NCBI GenBank assembly: GCA_039030555.1
Contig: JBCCDY010000007.1
Location: forward strand, 218,450 to 282,449
Source: JBCCDY01 sp039030555
GTDB lineage: Bacteria; Bacteroidota; Bacteroidia; Cytophagales; Cyclobacteriaceae
Reading direction: 5' to 3'
DNA: 64,000 bases
Part shown: one piece after another, positions 42,590 to 50,526 of the stretch
Numbering within the stretch: the first letter of the stretch is position 1
Layout of the letters: each line of letters begins with the position of its first letter
Translations under genes and position numbers: made by a program
Notes under the pieces: generated by a model
Database searches by the model: none
What the model saw: the letters and a program-made list of their open reading frames with translations, nothing else
Told to the model about the DNA's origin: nothing

Positions 42590-43909
42590 CTATTTTGGGA
42601 TTAATTCAAACCCTAAAATGATGATATCATCTGTTTGATTTTCACTGCCTTTCCACTTTAGAAAATCATTTTCTATGTAAACTAAATGGTCTTCAATTTT
42701 TTTACAGTGTAGCTTAGAAATACACTCCTTAAACCTTTTACTTCCTAGTCTAAGCATATCATCTCCCCCAAGTTGATCTATTATTCCATCTGAAAAGAGG
42801 TATATAAAATCTCCTTTTTTGATTTTGACTTTATGACTGGTAAATGTTTTTTTATTGTAAAGACCACTTCCAATAGGGTATTTATCTCCTCGGATCTCTT
42901 TAAGGCCATCTTCGTTGATAATAACCAATGGTCTTTTTGCACCGGCAAATAAAATTTCATCGCTATGCTTATCCCAAACGCAGAGACAAAAATCCATACC
43001 GTCCTGAACACCATGATCACCACCGTGGCCTGTTTGTCGCAAAAGCTCCATTAAACGCACATCCATAGAGTTTAATATTTGCACAGGATCTTCAACTTTC
43101 ATTTCTCCAACAATCTGGCTAAGCATATTAATACCCAAAGCTGTCATCATTGCTCCTGGCACCCCATGACCTGTACAGTCACCAATAGCAATAAAAACTT
43201 TTCCATTTTGTTCCCTTACCCAATAAAAATCACCACTTACAATATCTCTGGGTAGATTGAATAGAAAGTGATTTGGGATTAAATCGCTTAACTCTTTATC
43301 ATCGGGGAGCAGTGCCGTTTGTATTTTTTTAGCATAGTGAATACTCTGTCGAATATTGTACATGGCCTTTTGAAGCTCGTTGAAGAGCATCCTACTGGAA
43401 AGAGTGGATGCCAGAAACGCCGATATTTTCTGAAGAAGTTGCTCATCTCTCCAGTTGAAGCCTTTTTCTCCTGCTATGTTTATAGTGCCGAAAATACTAC
43501 CCCCATCTATCAATGGTACATTAATAACACAGCACATTCCGGCTTTCGCCAAGAGCTCATGGTCGGCATATCCAGATTCACTTATATTTGAAGTACTAAT
43601 AAGTTTATTTTCAGAAATGCATTTATCTATCGCTGTATTCTCCAATGGTATTTTTCTACCCATTGGAATAGCCGCATCTCCTTGAAGTGCAAATACGGAA
43701 AAGGTTTGTCCGTGATCATCAAGCAATACAATACTAGCCCTCTTAGCGGCAGGAATAATCTTTGGAGTATATTGCGCTGTAATTTTAAATACAGCATCAT
43801 ATTCATCCGTCATATTATAAAGCCTTCCCATCTCACTAAGAATGTTGAGGCTCTCTGCGTAGCTTTCTAGTTCTTCCAATCTGGAGTTGATTTTAGCTGG
43901 TTCTGACAT
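42590..43909 (-). CDS. GAF-domain PP2C-type (SpoIIE/RsbU-like) serine phosphatase
   Basis: 439 residues. An N-terminal coiled coil and GAF domain (about 30-180, with I-N-V-P-L-I-D-G-G-S-I-F-G-T-I-N-I-A) lead through a helical linker (I-H-Y-A-K-K-I-Q-T-A-L-L-P) to a SpoIIE PP2C domain (about 225-437). That domain has G-D-F-Y-W, A-I-G-D-C-T-G-H-G-V-P-G-A and S-D-G-I-I-D-Q as metal-binding motifs. It likely dephosphorylates an anti-anti-sigma or related partner in response to a GAF ligand; no partner gene is adjacent. Converges on the NMO gene. Confidence 0.9.
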   Translation of the reverse strand: MSEPAKINSRLEELESYAESLNILSEMGRLYNMTDEYDAVFKITAQYTPKIIPAAKRASIVLLDDHGQTFSVFALQGDAAIPMGRKIPLENTAIDKCISENKLISTSNISESGYADHELLAKAGMCCVINVPLIDGGSIFGTINIAGEKGFNWRDEQLLQKISAFLASTLSSRMLFNELQKAMYNIRQSIHYAKKIQTALLPDDKELSDLIPNHFLFNLPRDIVSGDFYWVREQNGKVFIAIGDCTGHGVPGAMMTALGINMLSQIVGEMKVEDPVQILNSMDVRLMELLRQTGHGGDHGVQDGMDFCLCVWDKHSDEILFAGAKRPLVIINEDGLKEIRGDKYPIGSGLYNKKTFTSHKVKIKKGDFIYLFSDGIIDQLGGDDMLRLGSKRFKECISKLHCKKIEDHLVYIENDFLKWKGSENQTDDIIILGFELIPK

Positions 43910-43990
43910 GTTCGTGTGTAGAAACGACCTTTAAGTCTTTCTTAAATTTACACTAAATCATCCGAACAGTAAAATGTACTGTGATCGGAT

Positions 43991-44401
43991 CTATCTCAAC
44001 GCCCAATTCGTTTGTTGGTGTACTTTTTTAAGTATTACGAAGAATGGAATCCACCAGATAAAATCGTTTGTAAACAATGTGTAGATGAACTCGAATGGGA
44101 CTTTGCCTTGTGTATAATTCATTACAAACCCTAACGGCCCGAATATCTTTCCTAAAAAACCTACTGCAATAATCGGCCAGTGCCTTATAGGATCATAGCT
44201 TGACCACCAATAGCCTATTCCATATACACCAATAACCATTCCCATGCCTTGCCATACCAAAGGATGATTTAAGGGTTCCATACCCACCAAATTGAAAAAA
44301 CTATCAGGAAAAAGAACTACCCAAGCACCCCAAATAATGTTGTATATAGCTGCTAACTTCATTGTAACAGACATCCAATTTTCTTTCTTATCGTTATTCA
44401 T
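43991..44401 (-). CDS. Four-helix membrane protein, function unknown
   Basis: 136 residues with about four transmembrane helices (IYNIIWGAWVVLFP, GMGMVIGVYGIGYWW, PIIAVGFLGKIFGPLGFVM, IYTLFTNDFIWWIPFFVIL). Trp and Gly rich, few charges in the membrane. It resembles small uncharacterised membrane proteins common in Bacteroidota; not recognised further. It is divergent from the sensor kinase gene at 44525. Confidence 0.7.
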   Translation of the reverse strand: MNNDKKENWMSVTMKLAAIYNIIWGAWVVLFPDSFFNLVGMEPLNHPLVWQGMGMVIGVYGIGYWWSSYDPIRHWPIIAVGFLGKIFGPLGFVMNYTQGKVPFEFIYTLFTNDFIWWIPFFVILKKVHQQTNWALR

Positions 44402-44524
44402 AAACTATCAACTATTTCAGGTATTATGGGTTTAAATCAAAAGTTACTTTAACTTAAAAAGAATGCTTTTTTGCATATTATAATTGTATTTTAAAATATA
44501 ACCTGAAAGGTTTGCTTGCGCCTA

Positions 44525-46357
44525 ATGTTTAAAAAGATCTGGAATAAACTTTTATATCCCGAAAAGTGCCAACATTTTTCAGAAGCTGAAAAACGCAGAT
44601 TTGAATATATCAATGCCGTATTAATTATTTTTATAGCGGTTACCGCATTACTCACGATTGCTGCAGTTATTGTTTTTGGATTTCTTATATCATTTTACGC
44701 GGCCCTATCATGCAATCTGTTTTTCATTGGTCTTTTCTTTCTTAATAGAAGTGGGTTTATTCTTCATTCTGGCTTTCTCCTATCACTGGTTTTTCCGCTA
44801 AGTATACTTTTCGTGAGTATTGCCACTAAAAAATTTAACTATGATGTTCTTGAACATTATGAGTATTTCGAGTTTCGTTATCTTCTGGTTATAGCTCCTT
44901 TTATCCCCTTATCTATCTTCAAGTTGAAGGAAAGTGAATGGGTTATGCCAGCACTTGCGAGTTCGTTTTTCTCCATCATTATGTATGATCCAATCCATAA
45001 TCTCTTTAATGTTGGGTATTATCAGATGGGGTTGGAGGGGACTAATTATTATTTTGTAAATGCCATGGTTGTAGTGGCTTATCTACTGGTTGTCGCCAGT
45101 ATTTTATTTCAAAAAAGGATCAGTGAGCATTTAGAAAGAAAGACAGAAATTCAGTCGGATAGGCTTAGAAATCAAAATACAGGGCTGGAAGAAAAGCTTC
45201 AAGAGAAAAATCTTAATCTAATCCAGGCTAATAGAGAGCTTCTTCATCATAATGCAGAGCTTAGGCAATTTTCTTATACGGTTTCCCACAATCTTCGAGG
45301 TCCTGTCGCATCACTTTTGGGTCTTACAAACATTCTTAATCAAGAGAATCTTATAAAGCCAGAAGGATCGAAAGTAAAAGAGCATATTCAGAGCACAACA
45401 GAGGCATTGGATTCTGTGATTTCGGACCTAAGCCAGGTCATAGAAACACGAAACTCGATATATGAAATAAAGAAGCGCATTTACTTTCAGGAAAAAATAA
45501 ATCGTTCTCAACAACTACTTGAATCTTCCATTAACCAATCAGGTACGATCATTAATTGCGATTGTGAAAAAGCACCTTATATCTATTCTAATGAAGCTTT
45601 CATAGGGAATATACTTTATAATCTTATCAGCAATTCTATTAAGTATAGAGCCAGAGATAGGATATCTCAAGTTGATCTCGAAACCTATAAAAAAGATGGT
45701 AAAATAGTGATCAAGCTTTCTGATAATGGTCTTGGAATTGATTTAGAGCGTTATGGGAATGACCTTTTCAAAATGTATAAAAGGTTTCACTTACACACAG
45801 AAGGAAAAGGTCTTGGTTTGTACATGGTCAAACTTCAAACGGAAATGTTAGGAGGTGAAATTGATGTCGAAAGCGAGGTTAATAAAGGCACCACCTTTAC
45901 TTTGACTTTCAATGATTTTGAGATCAATACAGTTGAGCATTACTATGAAGATGAAGATGGTATCATTTTCCATGATATACTTACGAATACTATTGGAGTT
46001 GAATGGAAGAGGGATGTTACACCACAGGTTTATAGAAATTACGCCCGTAAAAACCTGGATTTTGTAAAGAAATATAATTCTCCAAACTGGATATCTAACG
46101 TAAGTAATCAATCCAAGGTAAATGAAGAAAGTGGCGAATGGATGATCAAAAATATTATGCCTGAAGCTGTTGAATCTGGATTAAGAAGGGTTGCTTTAGT
46201 AGTTGGTGAAAATATACCTTCTCAAATAGAAGAATACCTTCAAGGGGTTGGTTTGAAAAGTATGGAGTTAGGTTTGGAAACCAGAAAATTTGAAACCTTA
46301 ACTGATGCACGTTCCTGGTTGATCAGCCATTCGAACTGGGCTGCAAAAACCGTTTAA
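44525..46357 (+). CDS. Membrane histidine kinase with C-terminal SpoIIAA/STAS-SEC14-like domain
   Basis: About 610 residues. Six hydrophobic helices (about 25-205) precede a coiled coil. HisKA has S-Y-T-V-S-H-N-L-R-G-P as phospho-acceptor motif; HATPase_c has N-L-I-S-N-S-I-K-Y, D-N-G-L-G-I-D and G-K-G-L-G-L-Y. After the kinase core (about 475) a further 130 residues resemble the stand-alone STAS/SEC14-like (SpoIIAA-like) proteins of Bacteroidota: Y-Y-E-D-E-D-G-I-I, a V-E-W-K strand, E-S-G-E-W-M, P-E-A-V-E-S-G-L-R-R-V-A-L-V. That fusion is unusual. TTG at 44516 is an alternative start better spaced from AAAGG (44506-44510). No response regulator is adjacent. Confidence 0.88.
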   Translation: MFKKIWNKLLYPEKCQHFSEAEKRRFEYINAVLIIFIAVTALLTIAAVIVFGFLISFYAALSCNLFFIGLFFLNRSGFILHSGFLLSLVFPLSILFVSIATKKFNYDVLEHYEYFEFRYLLVIAPFIPLSIFKLKESEWVMPALASSFFSIIMYDPIHNLFNVGYYQMGLEGTNYYFVNAMVVVAYLLVVASILFQKRISEHLERKTEIQSDRLRNQNTGLEEKLQEKNLNLIQANRELLHHNAELRQFSYTVSHNLRGPVASLLGLTNILNQENLIKPEGSKVKEHIQSTTEALDSVISDLSQVIETRNSIYEIKKRIYFQEKINRSQQLLESSINQSGTIINCDCEKAPYIYSNEAFIGNILYNLISNSIKYRARDRISQVDLETYKKDGKIVIKLSDNGLGIDLERYGNDLFKMYKRFHLHTEGKGLGLYMVKLQTEMLGGEIDVESEVNKGTTFTLTFNDFEINTVEHYYEDEDGIIFHDILTNTIGVEWKRDVTPQVYRNYARKNLDFVKKYNSPNWISNVSNQSKVNEESGEWMIKNIMPEAVESGLRRVALVVGENIPSQIEEYLQGVGLKSMELGLETRKFETLTDARSWLISHSNWAAKTV

Positions 46358-46442
46358 CCAGGATTTAATATCGTTTAGCCCATACCATGGAGTCGAATTC
46401 AATTCAGATAAGTTTCAAAATAGAAAGTTGTTGATTTCTACC

Positions 46443-47420
46443 TTAATTCCACGGAAGTTCGGAACGCTTCTTCCAGTATTTCACAGGTTCTTCCGCAAAG
46501 ACTGGTATTTCAATGAGTTTGGATAATCTTTCCACCTTTATATTACTCTCCAATTGTTTTACCGTTGCAGCCCCACTCAAAACAACGTCCGAAAATGGTT
46601 CTTGCAAAGCACAAGCCATAGCAAATGCATCAGCCGTGGTATTCAATTGCGATATAGCATTTGATACTACTGCGCTTTTATCTTTACTCAATTCATTGAT
46701 ATGAAATAATCTTCCATTGGCTAAGGCCTCTTTGATGATCACACCTAGTCCTTCAGATTTAGCTTGACTTAAAGCGTGCCCTACGGAGGTCTCTAAAATA
46801 TTCCATGTAGCCTGAACCGTATCAAAAAGTAAAACATTATCGATCTTTACTTCTAAAGCTCTTATTAGGGTTTTTGATTGGTTAGGCCCACTGAGGCTGA
46901 GCCCTATTTTCACTCCCTCTGACTTAAGCTGAGCGAGTGCATTTATAATTTCAGGATCTTCGAGAACACCACTTTCCAATGTTGCCGAATGAATCTGATA
47001 GAGTTTTAAGTAATCCCTTAAGATACCGAAGGACTCTTCTTTTTGGCGCTTATAGTTTTCCAGCGTATGATACTTTATCTCATGTTTATCCGCAGAGACT
47101 TCCCAATTGGCATTGTATACATAACCCCATTTGGAGCCTACAACTAGTTCATCCGCTTTGATATTCTTATGCTCTAACCATTCGGCGAGAAATTTCTCCG
47201 ACAATCCATACGATCGGGCAACATCAAAATAGCGGATACCATGCATCCATGCAGAGTCAAGAACCTTGAAAGTTGCTTTTTGCATCGACTTTACATCACG
47301 GGAGTTTCCCAGATCCTGGTTTCGGTTTAGGGTGATATACCCTGGCCTACCTAACGCAGCAAGGCCCAAACCAATTTTGGTGACTTTGAGTCCGGTTTTT
47401 CCTAAAGAAATAAGTTCCAC
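46443..47420 (-). CDS. Aldo/keto reductase
   Basis: 325-residue TIM-barrel NADPH oxidoreductase. The catalytic tetrad is recognisable: Asp in Y-F-D-V-A-R, Tyr in S-Y-G-L-S-E, Lys in V-G-S-K-W-G-Y and His in Y-Q-I-H-S-A-T. The order and the KTGLKVTKIGLGLAALG start resemble the L-galactose / D-threo-aldose dehydrogenase branch. Its start abuts the stop of the thiolase gene, so they are probably co-transcribed on the minus strand. Confidence 0.9.
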   Translation of the reverse strand: MELISLGKTGLKVTKIGLGLAALGRPGYITLNRNQDLGNSRDVKSMQKATFKVLDSAWMHGIRYFDVARSYGLSEKFLAEWLEHKNIKADELVVGSKWGYVYNANWEVSADKHEIKYHTLENYKRQKEESFGILRDYLKLYQIHSATLESGVLEDPEIINALAQLKSEGVKIGLSLSGPNQSKTLIRALEVKIDNVLLFDTVQATWNILETSVGHALSQAKSEGLGVIIKEALANGRLFHINELSKDKSAVVSNAISQLNTTADAFAMACALQEPFSDVVLSGAATVKQLESNIKVERLSKLIEIPVFAEEPVKYWKKRSELPWN

Positions 47421-48701
47421 TTAGTTTTCCAGTATCGCTGTGACTCCCATTCCGCCTGCTGTACAAACTGAAATGAGTGCTCGTTTTCCAGTTCCTGCTT
47501 CGTTTAAAATTTTAGCCGCCTGTGCAACAATTCTAGCTCCTGTAGCTGCGAATGGGTGTCCTATTGCCACACTACCACCTTTAACATTCAGTTTTTGACG
47601 ATCAATACTTCCAAGTGGTTCATCCCAGTTCAGTTTCGTCCTACAATATTCGTGGTCTTCCCATGCTTTTAAGGTAGAAAGGACCTGACCAGCAAAAGCT
47701 TCATGAATTTCATAGAAGTCGAAATCCTGAAGCGTGAGACCATTCTTTTTGAGCATATTGGCTACGGCAGTAGCCGGAGCAATTAAAAGGTCTTCACCTT
47801 TTACGTAATCTACGGCCGCAACCTGCACATCTTTAAGATATGCCTGAATAGGTAGGTTGTTATCATTAGCGTAATCTTCGCTGGCTAATAAAACAGCAGA
47901 AGCACCGTCCGTAAACACAGTGCTATTTCCTGCTGTTAAAGTTCCTTTATCAGAACGATCGAATGCGGGCTTTAAGGTTGATAACTTTTCCAAAGTAGTT
48001 CCGGGGCGCACAATAGTATCTTTCGATAAACCTTGAAAGGCTGTGATCAGATCATCATAAAAACCATCTTCCTGTGCTTTTACCGCCTTGAAATGGCTCT
48101 CATAGGCCAACTGATCCTGCTCTTCTCTTGATACACTCCAGTTTTTAACCATCAACTCGGTATGTTCCCCCATAGAGAGTTTGGTTCTTGGCTCAACGAC
48201 TGCTGGAAATACCAGTTTTATATCACCAGGACCGAATTTCGATATGGCCTTTAGTCTTTGTCCAAAAGTCTTTGCTTTATTCAGATCGAGCAGTTTCCAA
48301 CTGAGTTTTTGAGAAACCATAATTGGTAAATCGCTATTGGTATCGCATCCGCCGGCTATTCCAATATCTATCTGGCCGGTAGCGATCTTCATGCCAATGA
48401 GATTAGTTGTATCGAGACTGGTTCCACATGCTCTCTGAACACCAAATGCTGGAGTATTAGGATCTAAAGAGCTTCCTAAAACAGCTTCCCTTGCTAGATT
48501 CCAATCACCTGGACTTTTTATGGTGGCTCCCAGAGATACATCTCCGAGGATTTTACCTTCTAATCCATATTTTTTTGCAACAGCGTTGATCACTGGAATC
48601 AGTAAGTCTTGTGGGCTGATTCGCATGTATTGTGAGAACGATTTTGTAAAAGGGATTCGTTGACCACCAATGATGGCAACTTTTCGATTAAGGTTGTTCA
48701 T
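47421..48701 (-). CDS. Acetyl-CoA C-acyltransferase (FadI/thiolase family)
   Basis: 426 residues, thiolase II fold. The nucleophile Cys92 lies in VQRACGTSL, GGCDTNSDLPI follows, and the catalytic His and second Cys are in YEIHEAFAG, GGSVAIGHPFAATGARI and CTAGGMG. Length and the SMGEHTELM segment point to the FadI-like long-chain 3-ketoacyl-CoA thiolase group. It would cleave 3-ketoacyl-CoA in beta-oxidation; no FadJ partner is in the window. First gene of the pair with the aldo/keto reductase. Confidence 0.93.
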   Translation of the reverse strand: MNNLNRKVAIIGGQRIPFTKSFSQYMRISPQDLLIPVINAVAKKYGLEGKILGDVSLGATIKSPGDWNLAREAVLGSSLDPNTPAFGVQRACGTSLDTTNLIGMKIATGQIDIGIAGGCDTNSDLPIMVSQKLSWKLLDLNKAKTFGQRLKAISKFGPGDIKLVFPAVVEPRTKLSMGEHTELMVKNWSVSREEQDQLAYESHFKAVKAQEDGFYDDLITAFQGLSKDTIVRPGTTLEKLSTLKPAFDRSDKGTLTAGNSTVFTDGASAVLLASEDYANDNNLPIQAYLKDVQVAAVDYVKGEDLLIAPATAVANMLKKNGLTLQDFDFYEIHEAFAGQVLSTLKAWEDHEYCRTKLNWDEPLGSIDRQKLNVKGGSVAIGHPFAATGARIVAQAAKILNEAGTGKRALISVCTAGGMGVTAILEN

Positions 48702-48793
48702 TTCTTTTTACGTAAGAGTGATAGCTGATTTATGGTAAAAAGATACTAAAATTCTCAGACCAACTTCTCACAAAATAATTCGCGTAATTGAGG

Positions 48794-48825
48794 GCACAAA
48801 AAAAGGGATGTGTATCATCCCTTTT
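48794..48825 (-). terminator. Rho-independent terminator of the pentapeptide-like gene
   Basis: Read on the minus strand: AAAAGGGATG, ATACA, CATCCCTTTT, then TTT. Perfect ten-base arms, 27 bases after the gene's stop. Confidence 0.88.
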
Positions 48826-48851
48826 GCTTTTATATATTTGTCTATAGAAGT

Positions 48852-49652
48852 TTAACGATCACCTTTCAACATATAGCTGGAAAAGCTATTACCATTAATA
48901 TCGGTGTACTTGGTATCTATATCCCTTCTCACGTATAGATTTTCAACGTCAAAATCACCTCTTACTTTGGTATATTTCATATCTACAGAGTCCTCAAACC
49001 TAACATCGTTGAAACTCACGCCTCTTCTAAATTTTGAATACTTAAAATTAGCATCGTCTTCAAAAACTGATTTAGTGTAATCCGCTTTCTGCTCGAACTC
49101 TGCGTACTTGAAATTAGCCTCTCTGTAAAATGTGACTTCAGCGAAAGAGTTTTGCTCTTCGAATTCAGCATATTTAAAATTTACACCTTCTTCAAAAGTA
49201 GAACCTGAAAAGTCTGAATTTCTTTGAAAGTCTGTGTATTTGAAAGCGGCTAGGCCGTTGAATTTGCAATTTTTGAAAATGGCATTCCTGTCAAAATGAG
49301 CTACGAAAGTATATTCACTTCTTTCATCGTGAAAGTAAGCCAGCACATCATCTTTAAACTCGCAATTAACGAATGAAATGTTTACTTCAATATCCTCTTC
49401 CACCGTATTATCACCACCATTCCACCATCGATCTCTTTTGGGCAATTCATCTATTTTTTCTTCCATGAACGTGAAGTCCAAAACCCCATCTACGGTCACG
49501 TTTTCAAAATTAATATTCTCGCCTTTCTTAACCATTGCCATGATTTCTTCGGCGGTTATGGTTTTCTTTTGAGCGCTCAAGTTCTCATTAATACCAAAGA
49601 ATAATATTACAACTATGATGATGTAGAGAGGATTTGATATGGAGTTTTTCAT
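48852..49652 (-). CDS. Exported pentapeptide-like repeat protein with 20-residue periods
   Basis: 266 residues. Signal peptide (ends NLSAQ), a helical lead (ITAEEIMAMVKKGENINFENV), then repeated coils. The short motif F-K-Y-x-x-F recurs about every 20 residues (AFKYTDF, NFKYAEF, NFKYAEF, NFKYSKF, DMKYTKV, DTKYTDI), with a second motif F-x-x-x-x-F between. This is the four-pentapeptide coil of a right-handed quadrilateral beta-helix (Pentapeptide_3 type). The role is unknown; exported location argues against the gyrase-protecting Qnr function. Confidence 0.8.
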   Translation of the reverse strand: MKNSISNPLYIIIVVILFFGINENLSAQKKTITAEEIMAMVKKGENINFENVTVDGVLDFTFMEEKIDELPKRDRWWNGGDNTVEEDIEVNISFVNCEFKDDVLAYFHDERSEYTFVAHFDRNAIFKNCKFNGLAAFKYTDFQRNSDFSGSTFEEGVNFKYAEFEEQNSFAEVTFYREANFKYAEFEQKADYTKSVFEDDANFKYSKFRRGVSFNDVRFEDSVDMKYTKVRGDFDVENLYVRRDIDTKYTDINGNSFSSYMLKGDR

Positions 49653-49840
49653 TTGCGATAAGTTTTTATTGAAAATAGCGAATATTTCAATGACAGTAAT
49701 TTACCAACAGAGTTGCATGCTCTCGAATAAAATTTCAAAAGGAGCTTAACTACAATTATGAAAATAGTAATAATGAACTGAAAAGACTACCTGACCACTT
49801 CTTGAAATCTACTATATTCGCAGCATATAATTTTTGAATT

Positions 49841-50503
49841 ATGCCATTACAATTAAAGTATAAAGGATACATTTTTGACCTCGACGGCGTGCTTGTAGAT
49901 ACCGCAAAATTTCACTTTCAGGCTTGGAAGAATCTTGCTAAAAAGCTCAATATTGAACTTACCGAAGAGCATAATGAACAACTAAAAGGAGTCAGTAGAA
50001 TGGATTCTTTAGATATCATTTTAAGCATCGGTGGAAAATCAATAGAAGAGGATCGGAAAATAGAATTGGCAGCAGAAAAAAATGACGAGTACCTTGCTCT
50101 AATTAAACAGGTAGGAGCAGACGATGCTCTGCCCGGAACCTATTCTACTTTAGAGAGACTAAAAAAAGAAGGAGCTAAAATATGCCTGGCATCTGCGAGC
50201 AAGAACGCCATACCTGTTATTAAAAGCCTTGGTATAGAAGAATTTTTTGATGAAATGGTCGATGGAAATATGGTGTGGAAATCGAAGCCAAACCCGGAAG
50301 TTTTTCTAACAGCTGCACGACTACTCAGATTAGAAAGCAAAGATTGTTTGGTTTTTGAAGATGCTATTTCAGGAATCGAAGCCGCTCAAGCAGCGGGAAT
50401 GAGTACTGTGGGAATAGGATCGGAGGACGTATTAACCGAAGCTGATGCGGTTGTAGCTTCCTTGGCAGAATTAGAAGAAGAACATATTTTTGAGGTCATT
50501 TGA
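49841..50503 (+). CDS. pgmB: Beta-phosphoglucomutase
   Basis: 220-residue HAD hydrolase. The nucleophile Asp and acid Asp are in Y-I-F-D-L-D-G-V-L-V-D-T, the K-G-V-S-R-M-D cap motif is specific to beta-PGM, C-L-A-S-A-S-K-N-A is motif II and K-P-N-P-E-V-F with F-E-D-A-I-S-G-I motifs III/IV. It converts beta-glucose-1-phosphate to glucose-6-phosphate. It lies 23 bases before a GH65 phosphorylase, which makes beta-glucose-1-phosphate. Confidence 0.95.
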   Translation: MPLQLKYKGYIFDLDGVLVDTAKFHFQAWKNLAKKLNIELTEEHNEQLKGVSRMDSLDIILSIGGKSIEEDRKIELAAEKNDEYLALIKQVGADDALPGTYSTLERLKKEGAKICLASASKNAIPVIKSLGIEEFFDEMVDGNMVWKSKPNPEVFLTAARLLRLESKDCLVFEDAISGIEAAQAAGMSTVGIGSEDVLTEADAVVASLAELEEEHIFEVI

Positions 50504-50526
50504 CGATTAATACGACATTATAATTA

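Noticed and set aside
43319..43870. Plus-strand frames opposite the GAF-SpoIIE gene
   Set aside because: Short overlapping frames without recognisable features; the minus-strand frame has all PP2C and GAF motifs.
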